Assembly: GCA_902778985.1 (NCBI GenBank)
Contig: CACYZS010000086.1
Location: forward strand, 1-5,530
Length of the DNA stretch: 5,530 bases
Source: an uncultured Ruminococcus sp.
GTDB lineage: Bacteria; Bacillota; Clostridia; Oscillospirales; CAG-272
Reading direction: 5' to 3'
The notes below the pieces were generated by a model. That model did not search any database and was not told where the DNA came from. It saw nothing but the letters and a program-made list of their open reading frames with translations. Both the position numbers and the translations under genes were made by a program. This document shows, piece by piece, positions 1-5,477 of this stretch; position 1 is the stretch's first letter; each line of letters starts with the position of its first letter.

Positions 1-999
1 GAGGCGGGCGAAAAGTTCACGTCCTTCAAGGATAAAGAGGCGTCGCCGCTTGGCGGCGAACGGCTGGTCACCACGCCCGAATACACCGCCTACCTGAAAA
101 TCGCCGAGGGCTGCGACAACCGCTGCACCTACTGCGCGATCCCTCTGATCCGCGGGCGGCTCCGTTCGCGGACGATTGAAGAGATCGTTTCCGAGGCGAA
201 GGAACTCGAGGCGATCGGGGTGAAGGAACTGAACCTGATCGCGCAGGACACCTCGCGCTACGGATTGGATCTGTACGGGAAGTACGCCCTTGCCGATCTG
301 GTGCGCGCCTTGACAAAGGAGACCTCGATCCCGTGGATCCGTCTGCTTTACTGCTACCCCGACAAGATCACCGACGACCTGATCGCCGAGATGCGGGACA
401 ACCCCCGCCTGCTCAAATACATGGATCTGCCTATTCAACATATCTCGGACAAGATCTTAACCGCCATGAACCGCCACGGCAACGCCGCCCTGATCCGCGA
501 CGCGGTCGAGCGGGTGCGGAAGGCGATTCCCGGCGTCACGGTGCGTACCACCGCCATCGTCGGCTTCCCGGGCGAGACCGAGGAGGACTTCGCCGAACTC
601 TGCGCCTTCATCAAAGAGGCGCGCTTCGACCGCTTCGGCGCCTTCCCGTATTCGCAGGAGGAGGGAACGCCGGCGGCGTCCTTCCCGGATCAGATCGACG
701 AGCAGGTCAAGCAGGACCGCTACGATACGCTGATGCAGACGCAACTCGAGATCAGCGCGGAACTGCAGCGGGCGAAGATCGGTTCGACCGTGACGGTTCT
801 CTGCGAGGGCTACGACGTGGTGGCGGGCACCCACTACGGACGGAGCGAAGCCGACGCCCCCGACGTCGACGGCAAGGTGTATTTCTCGTCCCCCGTCCGC
901 GTCCCCGCGGGCACCTTCGTTGACGTGAAGATCACCGACGCCCTCGACTACGACCTGGTCGGCGAGTGCATCCCGAAAACCGACAAAAAGAAACGCTGA
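1..999 (+). CDS. rimO: Ribosomal protein S12 methylthiotransferase RimO, 5'-truncated by the window edge
   Basis: RimO is a radical-SAM enzyme with two 4Fe-4S clusters that adds a methylthio group to the conserved aspartate of ribosomal protein S12. The frame is open from base 1, giving 332 visible residues (family usually about 440), so the N-terminal UPF0004 domain with its three cysteines lies outside the window. The radical-SAM cluster motif CxxxCxxC is at visible residues 38, 42 and 45 (112-135). DLPIQH at 142-147 is the RimO form, where MiaB-type relatives have HLPVQS. IVGFPGET at 186-193 is the usual radical-SAM strand motif. A C-terminal TRAM domain spans about 258-323 and carries the RimO signature YGRSEADAPDVDG at 279-291. 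The protein ends in a lysine-rich tail and TGA at 997-999. pgsA follows after 32 bases, a common Firmicute arrangement. The assignment is secure; only the 5' end is missing. Confidence 0.96.
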   Translation, partial: EAGEKFTSFKDKEASPLGGERLVTTPEYTAYLKIAEGCDNRCTYCAIPLIRGRLRSRTIEEIVSEAKELEAIGVKELNLIAQDTSRYGLDLYGKYALADLVRALTKETSIPWIRLLYCYPDKITDDLIAEMRDNPRLLKYMDLPIQHISDKILTAMNRHGNAALIRDAVERVRKAIPGVTVRTTAIVGFPGETEEDFAELCAFIKEARFDRFGAFPYSQEEGTPAASFPDQIDEQVKQDRYDTLMQTQLEISAELQRAKIGSTVTVLCEGYDVVAGTHYGRSEADAPDVDGKVYFSSPVRVPAGTFVDVKITDALDYDLVGECIPKTDKKKR

Positions 1000-1016
1000 A
1001 CTGCTTTTTTCGTGAA

Positions 1017-1031
1017 AGAGAGGACAAAAAC
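1017..1031 (+). promoter_or_regulatory. Ribosome binding site of pgsA
   Basis: GAGAGGA at 1018-1024 lies seven bases before the ATG at 1032. It fixes that ATG as the start rather than the upstream in-frame GTG at 966, which would overlap the end of rimO and has no ribosome binding site. Confidence 0.8.
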
Positions 1032-1646
1032 ATGAACGAAACGCAAAAACCCCCCGTCAAGATCTGGAACGTACCAAACCTTCTGTCGCTTCTTCGGATG
1101 GCGCTGGTCCCCGTCTTCATGGCGGCGGCGCTCTATCTGCCGAAGACCGGGGCGTCGGTTTTCGTCTGCTGCCTCGTCCCCGCCGTGATCTTCGTCTTCA
1201 CGTCGCTGACCGATATGCTGGACGGCAAGATCGCGCGCAAATACAACCTCATCACCGACTTCGGCAAGTTCCTTGATCCCCTCGCCGACAAGTTCATGAT
1301 CTTCTGCGCCCTGCTCGTGATCCTGACAGCGCCCCTCTACGGCGGGATCCGCTGGATCGCCGTCTGGGTCGCCGCCGTCGTGATGCTTCGCGAACTCGGC
1401 GTGACGTCGCTCCGGCTCGTCGTGGCGAGCCGCGGCGTCGTGGTCCCCGCGTCCTGGTGGGGCAAGATCAAAACGGTCAGCCAGATCGTCGCCGTGGTCG
1501 TGATCCTGATGGAGCCGGCGTTCGGTTCCTTCGGCGAGAAGCATATCCTCTCCTACGTCTTCCTCGGGATCATGGCGTTCACCACCGTCGCCTCGGGGAT
1601 CAGTTATCTGGTTTCGCTCTGGCCCTACGTTTCGGGAAAAAAATAA
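1032..1646 (+). CDS. pgsA: CDP-diacylglycerol--glycerol-3-phosphate 3-phosphatidyltransferase (phosphatidylglycerophosphate synthase)
   Basis: This integral membrane enzyme transfers the phosphatidyl group from CDP-diacylglycerol to glycerol-3-phosphate, the committed step to phosphatidylglycerol and cardiolipin. The 204-residue length is normal. The CDP-alcohol phosphotransferase signature DxxDGxxARx8GxxxDxxxD is complete: D61, D64, G65, A68, R69, G78, D82, D86; the four aspartates bind the metal. The N-terminal PNLLSLLR (15-22) and the later RELGVTSLR (120-128) and GKIKT (144-148) are typical of PgsA rather than of phosphatidylserine or cardiolipin synthases of the same fold. About six hydrophobic segments are visible, near 17-36, 43-60, 88-104, 106-120, 149-162 and 172-200. 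It probably shares a transcript with rimO. No convincing terminator follows, only a short GC hairpin without a T run. Confidence 0.94.
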   Translation: MNETQKPPVKIWNVPNLLSLLRMALVPVFMAAALYLPKTGASVFVCCLVPAVIFVFTSLTDMLDGKIARKYNLITDFGKFLDPLADKFMIFCALLVILTAPLYGGIRWIAVWVAAVVMLRELGVTSLRLVVASRGVVVPASWWGKIKTVSQIVAVVVILMEPAFGSFGEKHILSYVFLGIMAFTTVASGISYLVSLWPYVSGKK

Positions 1647-1656
1647 GAACCGGCAG

Positions 1657-1671
1657 CCCCGTCCGGCGGGG
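1657..1671 (+). other. Short GC hairpin after pgsA, possible weak transcript end
   Basis: CCCCG at 1657-1661 and CGGGG at 1667-1671 form a 5-bp stem with a 5-base loop, starting 11 bases after the pgsA stop. An A-rich stretch follows instead of a T run, so this is not a standard intrinsic terminator. It may protect the 3' end or mark a factor-dependent end. Confidence 0.3.
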
Positions 1672-1698
1672 AAAAGAGAAAAATATTTATATTACCTC

Positions 1699-1727
1699 TT
1701 TACAAACCGGAAAAATCGTGATACAAT
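1699..1727 (+). promoter_or_regulatory. Sigma-70/sigma-A promoter of rpsO
   Basis: TTTACA (-35, 1699-1704) and TACAAT (-10, 1722-1727) each differ from consensus by one base and are separated by exactly 17 bases. TG at 1719-1720, one base before the -10 box, makes it an extended -10. The AT-rich run at about 1679-1694 just upstream could act as an UP element. Transcription should start near 1733-1737, giving a leader of about 105 nt before rpsO. This is the only strong promoter visible in the window. Confidence 0.85.
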
Positions 1728-1734
1728 AGTCTGC

Positions 1735-1840
1735 GTATGACCCGCTCCCCGGCTTTCGGATAACGGGCGCCGCACGACGGCGTCGCTTCACCCGCCGATC
1801 CCTGAGGTTCGGGACAAATAATCAAGAAAGGTGAAAAAAG
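1735..1840 (+). promoter_or_regulatory. Structured 5' leader of rpsO, candidate S15 autoregulatory RNA
   Basis: The predicted leader has several local stems: CCG/CGG at 1749-1751 and 1757-1759; CGCCG/CGGCG at 1768-1772 and 1778-1782, extendable by CGGG 1764-1767 with CCCG 1791-1794 around an 8-base bulge; and TCCC/GGGA at 1799-1802 and 1811-1814. TTCACC at 1787-1792 is the exact complement of GGTGAA at 1830-1835, which contains the rpsO Shine-Dalgarno sequence (AAAGGTG, 1827-1833, seven bases before the ATG). The last pairing competes with the CGGG/CCCG stem. S15 is known to repress its own mRNA through structured leaders in several bacterial groups. That this leader does so is inferred from position and pairing only. 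Confidence 0.5.
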
Positions 1841-2104
1841 ATGGAGAAGGAACTCAAGCAGCAGATCATTGCGGAGAACAAGACCAACGAATACGACACC
1901 GGTTCTCCCGAGGTCCAGATCGCGCTTCTGACCAGCCGGATCAACACCCTGACCGAGCACATGAAGCAGAATCCGAAGGACTTCCATTCCCAGAGAGGTC
2001 TGCTCAAGATGGTCGGACACAGAAAGAACCTTCTCGCGTATCTCGCGAAGAAGGACATCAACCGCTACCGCGCCATCGTTGCAAAACTCGGTCTCCGCAA
2101 GTAA
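1841..2104 (+). CDS. rpsO: 30S ribosomal protein S15
   Basis: S15 is a primary binder of the 16S rRNA central domain, needed for assembly of the 30S platform, and forms intersubunit bridge B4. The protein has 87 residues, against the usual 88-89. Family hallmarks are present: DTGSPEVQ at 19-26, the rRNA-contacting stretch H40 to D47/H49/S50, then RGLLKMV at 52-58, and the closing KLGLRK. The four-helix, lysine/arginine-rich composition is as expected. The ATG at 1841 has the ribosome binding site AAAGGTG at a 7-base spacing. It has its own strong promoter upstream, and pnp follows 195 bases later, the widely conserved rpsO-pnp order. Confidence 0.97.
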   Translation: MEKELKQQIIAENKTNEYDTGSPEVQIALLTSRINTLTEHMKQNPKDFHSQRGLLKMVGHRKNLLAYLAKKDINRYRAIVAKLGLRK

Positions 2105-2119
2105 TCGGCGGAGCGCGTT

Positions 2120-2135
2120 GTCCGGCGATACGGAC
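2120..2135 (+). other. Small hairpin just before the large rpsO-pnp hairpin
   Basis: GTCCG (2120-2124) pairs with CGGAC (2131-2135) around the 6-base loop GCGATA. It ends one base before the much longer hairpin at 2137-2174, so the two could stack end to end. Confidence 0.4.
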
Positions 2136-2136
2136 G

Positions 2137-2175
2137 AAATGTGGAAAGCGGCGTTTCGACCGTTTTCCACATTTT
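2137..2175 (+). terminator. 15-bp hairpin in the rpsO-pnp spacer: leaky terminator or RNA processing site
   Basis: AAATGTGGAAA (2137-2147) and TTTCCACATTT (2164-2174) are exact complements. Inward, G2148/T2163 is a G-U pair and CGG (2149-2151) pairs with CCG (2160-2162), giving a 15-bp stem around the loop CGTTTCGA. The only T run is TTTT at 2172-2175, most of it inside the stem, so termination would be incomplete, which suits a spacer that must let RNA polymerase reach pnp. In Escherichia coli the same spacer holds a partial rpsO terminator and an RNase III site through which PNPase controls itself. Either role is possible here. Confidence 0.55.
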
Positions 2176-2184
2176 ACGAAGGTC

Positions 2185-2299
2185 GTTTCCCGGATCGGCG
2201 GGGGTAGCAGTTAAACAGGAGTCGAATTGTTCGGAAACTGTTTAAGTGCTATGTCCTCCTGTCCGGAAACCAAATAAAAAAAGAACAGGAGAAAACAAC
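2185..2299 (+). promoter_or_regulatory. pnp 5' leader with competing stems and a sequesterable ribosome binding site
   Basis: The pnp Shine-Dalgarno region ACAGGAG (2285-2291, eight bases before the ATG) has an identical copy at 2215-2221. Between them, CTCCTGT (2256-2262) is the exact complement of both, so it can pair with one at a time. TTAAACAG (2211-2218) also has a perfect complement, CTGTTTAA (2238-2245), and that stem overlaps the upstream ACAGGAG copy. If the TTAAACAG stem forms, CTCCTGT is free to cover the ribosome binding site; if the upstream ACAGGAG pairs with CTCCTGT, the site is open. PNPase autoregulation through its leader is established in E. coli by a different mechanism. 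A switch here is inference from pairing alone. Confidence 0.5.
2228..2270 (+). repeat. Two 11-base repeats, TGTYCGGAAAC, 32 bases apart
   Basis: TGTTCGGAAAC (2228-2238) and TGTCCGGAAAC (2260-2270) match at 10 of 11 positions, and GTC at 2221 and 2253 extends the similarity in register. GTTTCCCGGA at 2185-2194 can pair with either copy, with one bulged C in each case and one G-U pair with the first copy. The repeats sit inside the pnp leader. Confidence 0.5.
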
Positions 2300-4408
2300 A
2301 TGAAGTCAAGTGCAAAGTCTTTTGACAACTACCGGGTGTACCGTTACAACTTTGCCGGCAGACCGCTCGTCGTCGAGACGGGCAAACTGGCGGGTCTTGC
2401 GAACGGTTCCTGCCTGGTCCGCTACGGCGACACGGCGATCCTCGCCTGTGCCACCGCGTCTGCCGCCCCCCGCGACGGGATCGATTTCCTGCCGCTGTCG
2501 GTCGATTTCAACGAGAAGATGTACTCGGTCGGGAAGATCCCCGGCGGGTACCTCAAACGCGAGGGCAAACCGTCCGAGAAGGCGGTCCTGACCTCCCGCG
2601 TCATCGACCGTCCGATCCGTCCGCTCTTCCCGAAGGATCTGCGCAACGACGTCTCGATCGCCCTGGAGGTCCTCTCGGTCGATCCCGACTGCTCGCCCGA
2701 GATCACCGCGATGATCGGCGCGTCGATCGCTCTGTCGATCTCCGACATTCCGTGGAACGGCCCGATCGGCGGCGTGTTCATGGGCATGGTCGACGGCAAG
2801 TACGTCGTCAACCCGACCGCCGAGGAGCGCCAGAAGAGCGTGCTTGAGTTGACCGTCGCCGCGAGTGAGAAGAAGGTCGTGATGATCGAAGCCGGCGCGA
2901 AAGAGGTCTCGGACGACGATATGTTCGGGGCGATCATGCGGGCGCACGAGGTCATTCGCGGTCTGCTCCAATTCGTCAACAACATCATTTCCGAGATCGG
3001 CAAACCCAAGTTCACCTACACCTCGGGCGAACTCGATCACGATATGTTCGACGAGATCTTCGCTTACTGCGAGAAGCGGGTGATGGAAGCCCTCGACACC
3101 GACGACAAGAACGTCCGTGACGCGAAACTCCAGCCCATCGTCGAGGATATCAAGGCGAACTTCATCGAGAAGTACCCCGATCTCGACGTCCAACTTCCCG
3201 AACTGATCTACAAGATCCAGAAGAAGATCGTCCGCCGCTGGCTGATCGAGGACAAGAAGCGCGTCGACGGCCGTGCGATGGACGAGATCCGTCCGCTCGC
3301 CGCGGAGGTCGGGCTTCTGCCCCGCGTCCACGGCTCCGGGCTCTTCACCCGCGGACAGACGCAGGTGCTGACCATCGCGACGCTCGGTACCATCGACGAG
3401 GCGCAGCGCCTCGACGGCATCGACGAAGAGGACACCAAGCGCTATATGCACCAGTACAATATGCCCGGTTACTCCACCGGCGAAGCCAAGGCGGCGCGCA
3501 GCCCCGGACGTCGTGAGATCGGTCACGGCGCGCTCGCGGAGCGGTCGCTGATTCCGGTGCTTCCCTCGGTCGAGGAGTTCCCCTACGCCATCCGTGTCGT
3601 GTCCGAGGTCGTTTCCTCGAACGGTTCGACCAGCCAGGCGTCGGTCTGCGGCTCTACCCTCGCCCTGATGGACGCGGGCGTGCCGATCAAGGCGCCGGTC
3701 GCCGGTATCTCCTGCGGTCTGATCACCGAGGACGACGGTTCCTGGACCACCATGATCGACATTCAGGGACTTGAGGACTTCTACGGTGATATGGACTTCA
3801 AGGTCGCCGGAACCCACAAGGGTATCACCTCGATCCAGATGGACCTGAAGATCGACGGTCTGACCCCCGAGATCATCCGTGAGGCGCTTATCTCGACCCA
3901 CAAGGGCAGAGACTATATCATCGACGAAGTGATTCTGAAGGCGATCCCCGCGCCGCGCGCGAACGTCTCCGAGTACGCTCCCAAGATGATCACGCTCAAG
4001 ATCAACCCCGACAAGATCCGCGAGGTCATCGGCAGCGGCGGAAAGGTGATCCAGAAGATCGTCGCCGATACCGGCGCCAAGATCGACATCGAGGACGACG
4101 GTTCGGTCTATATCTCCGCCGTCAAGCAGGAGAGTATCGACCGTGCGAAGGCGATCGTCGAGGCGATCGTGTTCGAGCCCGTGGTCGGCGAGACCTACGA
4201 CGCGACGGTCACCCGGATCATTCCGATCGGTGCGTTCGTCGAGTACGCTCCCGGCAAGGAAGGGATGGTCCACATCTCCAAACTGCAGGATAAGCGCACC
4301 GAACGCGTCGAGGACGTCGTGAACGTCGGCGACTCGGTTCGCGTCAAGTACCTCGGTACCGACGAGAAGGGCAGACACAACCTGTCCATGCGGGACGCCG
4401 ATAAATAA
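2300..4408 (+). CDS. pnp: Polyribonucleotide nucleotidyltransferase (PNPase)
   Basis: PNPase is a trimeric 3'-to-5' phosphorolytic exoribonuclease that uses phosphate to release nucleoside diphosphates and can also add tails. The 702-residue length is standard. Order of domains: first RNase PH core at about 12-145, helical linker to about 320, catalytic second RNase PH core at about 325-545, KH domain with GSGG at 578-581, S1 domain at about 630-698. Catalytic residues are retained: by alignment with E. coli D486, D492 and K494 they are D493, D499 and K501 in EDFYGDMDFKVAGT. SNGSTSQASVCG, the phosphate-site region, is intact. The E. coli FFRR RNA-binding loop is YLKR here (84-87), close to the Bacillus form. 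The ATG at 2300 is chosen over the in-frame GTG at 2246 because only it has a ribosome binding site (ACAGGAG). It is probably transcribed partly from the rpsO promoter. Confidence 0.98.
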   Translation: MKSSAKSFDNYRVYRYNFAGRPLVVETGKLAGLANGSCLVRYGDTAILACATASAAPRDGIDFLPLSVDFNEKMYSVGKIPGGYLKREGKPSEKAVLTSRVIDRPIRPLFPKDLRNDVSIALEVLSVDPDCSPEITAMIGASIALSISDIPWNGPIGGVFMGMVDGKYVVNPTAEERQKSVLELTVAASEKKVVMIEAGAKEVSDDDMFGAIMRAHEVIRGLLQFVNNIISEIGKPKFTYTSGELDHDMFDEIFAYCEKRVMEALDTDDKNVRDAKLQPIVEDIKANFIEKYPDLDVQLPELIYKIQKKIVRRWLIEDKKRVDGRAMDEIRPLAAEVGLLPRVHGSGLFTRGQTQVLTIATLGTIDEAQRLDGIDEEDTKRYMHQYNMPGYSTGEAKAARSPGRREIGHGALAERSLIPVLPSVEEFPYAIRVVSEVVSSNGSTSQASVCGSTLALMDAGVPIKAPVAGISCGLITEDDGSWTTMIDIQGLEDFYGDMDFKVAGTHKGITSIQMDLKIDGLTPEIIREALISTHKGRDYIIDEVILKAIPAPRANVSEYAPKMITLKINPDKIREVIGSGGKVIQKIVADTGAKIDIEDDGSVYISAVKQESIDRAKAIVEAIVFEPVVGETYDATVTRIIPIGAFVEYAPGKEGMVHISKLQDKRTERVEDVVNVGDSVRVKYLGTDEKGRHNLSMRDADK

Positions 4409-4437
4409 TCGTTCCGCAAAATAACGAAACAACCCCG

Positions 4438-4469
4438 AAAGTGGGCGTCATCCGACGCCCGCTTTTCTT
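4438..4469 (+). terminator. Intrinsic terminator of pnp
   Basis: AAGTGGGCGTC (4439-4449) pairs with GACGCCCGCTT (4454-4464) around the 4-base loop ATCC, with one G-U pair. A4438/T4465 can extend the stem, and TTTTCTT (4463-4469) supplies the T run. This is the best terminator in the window. It ends the rpsO-pnp unit and shows that a GTG at 4441, in frame with the next gene, cannot be that gene's start. Confidence 0.88.
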
Positions 4470-4505
4470 ATGGACTGTCGAAAACAAAGGAGCGGAGAGG
4501 GATCC

Positions 4506-4520
4506 CGGCGCCGCGCGCCG
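4506..4520 (+). other. GC hairpin upstream of the VanY-like gene
   Basis: CGGCGC (4506-4511) pairs with GCGCCG (4515-4520) around the loop CGC, 37 bases before the ATG at 4558. No good promoter is visible between the pnp terminator and this gene, so its transcription signal is unclear. The hairpin may be part of the leader. Confidence 0.3.
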
Positions 4521-4557
4521 AACAAGCCCGAACCCCGCCGAAGAAAGGAAAAACGGA

Positions 4558-5448
4558 ATGGAGAACGCAAACGAAAAAAGGGACTGGAAACGGGGGATCC
4601 TGAATAACCCGATCTGGCAACTCATGGCGGCGGGCGCGGTGATCGTCGCGGTCCTGATCGCCGTGCTGGTCCCGCGTCGCGCCACGGGAAAAAGCGTCGG
4701 CGGGGGAGGGGCGGAACCGGTCGTTCCGACCGTGACGCATACCCTGACGGGGGTGGGACGGGGTTCGCTCGCGCTCTCCGACGCCGCCCACCCGCAGAGC
4801 CGGGAGGACTGCCTTTCGGTCGGTATGGAGTGCCTGCCCGCCGGGTGGCACGCCGCCTCGGGCTACGCGATCGGCGGGGCGTCGATCCGGCTCGCCCCGG
4901 TGGTACTGATGCAACTCGACCGTATGATCCTCGACTACACCGGGGGCAACGCCAACTACTCGGTCCCCTGCGTCACGTCGGGCTACCGCGACTTCGCCAT
5001 ACAGTCGGCAAGCGGGCAAACGCCGGGAAGCGATCCCGCCGGGACGGGCTACGCCCTGACGCTCTCGCTCTGCGTCCCGCAGGGCGACGGAATGACGGTC
5101 GTGCCGCTCTCCAACCCGCTCGCCCAGTCCTTTTCGGCGTGGCTCGCGTCGCACGCCGCGGTCTACGGCTTTACGTACGACTCGGGCGGCGCCCTGCGCT
5201 ACGTCGGCGTTCCGCACGCCTTCGTGATGCTGCGCTCGTCGCTCTCACTGTCGGCGTACGTTGCCGCCCTGACTGAAAAAACGCAAACCGCCCCCCTGTC
5301 GGTGGAGACGGCTGGCGCGTCCTATTCGGTTTTCTTCGTCCCGGCTGGGAAGGACGGGACGGCGACGCTCACCCTGCCCGAGAACGCCGTCTTCTCGGCG
5401 TCGGGCACCAACGCCGGCGGATACGTAATAGCGGTGAGAGAGCAATAG
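4558..5448 (+). CDS. Membrane-anchored VanY-like (peptidase M15B) protein lacking the zinc ligands
   Basis: The 296-residue protein has a charged N-terminus (KRDWKR, 7-12), one membrane segment at about 19-39, a Gly-rich linker (48-51), and an extracellular domain resembling clostridial D-Ala-D-Ala carboxypeptidases of the VanY type. Supporting matches: GSLALSDAAHP (69-79); SGYR (141-144) with Q149; PGSDPAGTGYALTL (156-169), corresponding to the family's PGxSEHxTGxAxDL; WLASHAAVYGF (195-205); LRYVGVPHA (213-221), corresponding to WHxRYVGxxHA; and a C-terminal beta-type extension (about 247-293, with YSVFFVPA and SGTNAGGYVIAV) also found in clostridial relatives. In this hand alignment the zinc His becomes A161, the zinc Asp T168, the third ligand His A212, and the catalytic Glu S209, so it is probably not an active peptidase. 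It may bind peptidoglycan or a partner. The ATG is supported by AAAGGA at 4544-4549, eight bases upstream. The family call rests on remembered motifs, not a search. Confidence 0.72.
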   Translation: MENANEKRDWKRGILNNPIWQLMAAGAVIVAVLIAVLVPRRATGKSVGGGGAEPVVPTVTHTLTGVGRGSLALSDAAHPQSREDCLSVGMECLPAGWHAASGYAIGGASIRLAPVVLMQLDRMILDYTGGNANYSVPCVTSGYRDFAIQSASGQTPGSDPAGTGYALTLSLCVPQGDGMTVVPLSNPLAQSFSAWLASHAAVYGFTYDSGGALRYVGVPHAFVMLRSSLSLSAYVAALTEKTQTAPLSVETAGASYSVFFVPAGKDGTATLTLPENAVFSASGTNAGGYVIAVREQ

Positions 5449-5452
5449 GAAT

Positions 5453-5475
5453 GCGGCGCGGGAGTCCCGCGCCGC
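5453..5475 (+). terminator. Perfect 10-bp GC hairpin after the VanY-like gene
   Basis: GCGGCGCGGG (5453-5462) and CCCGCGCCGC (5466-5475) are exact complements around the loop AGT, starting four bases after the stop codon. The stem is very stable, but only GCTTCAT follows rather than a T run. Termination or 3'-end protection is likely but not certain. Confidence 0.5.
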
Positions 5476-5477
5476 GC

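Noticed and set aside
985..1010. AAAAAG/CTTTTT inverted repeat at the rimO end as a terminator
   Set aside because: The stem is almost all A-T and overlaps the rimO coding end, and pgsA starts 22 bases later with no promoter, so co-transcription is more likely.
2227..2255. Possible pnp promoter TTGTTC - 17 bases - TATGTC with a TG before the -10
   Set aside because: Spacing and the extended -10 are suggestive, but both boxes match consensus at only about half the positions, and the region is better explained by leader repeats. It is too weak to list as a feature.
2246..2299. Upstream GTG start for pnp at 2246
   Set aside because: It lacks a ribosome binding site, and the extra 18 residues do not resemble PNPase. 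The ATG at 2300 has ACAGGAG at proper spacing and begins just before the conserved core.
2306..4432. 708-residue open frame on the - strand across pnp
   Set aside because: It is a mirror of the strongly biased, GC-rich pnp codons. Its product is rich in Asp, Arg and Leu with no recognisable motif, while the + strand encodes a complete PNPase.
4441..4557. N-terminal extension of the VanY-like protein from a GTG at 4441
   Set aside because: This GTG lies inside the stem of the pnp terminator and has no ribosome binding site. The ATG at 4558 has AAAGGA eight bases upstream and is followed by a normal charged N-terminus and membrane anchor.
4468..5217. 249-residue open frame on the - strand across the VanY-like gene
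   Set aside because: The composition is the Arg-rich pattern typical of antisense frames in GC-rich genes. No motif or membrane segment is apparent, and the + strand frame has clear family motifs.
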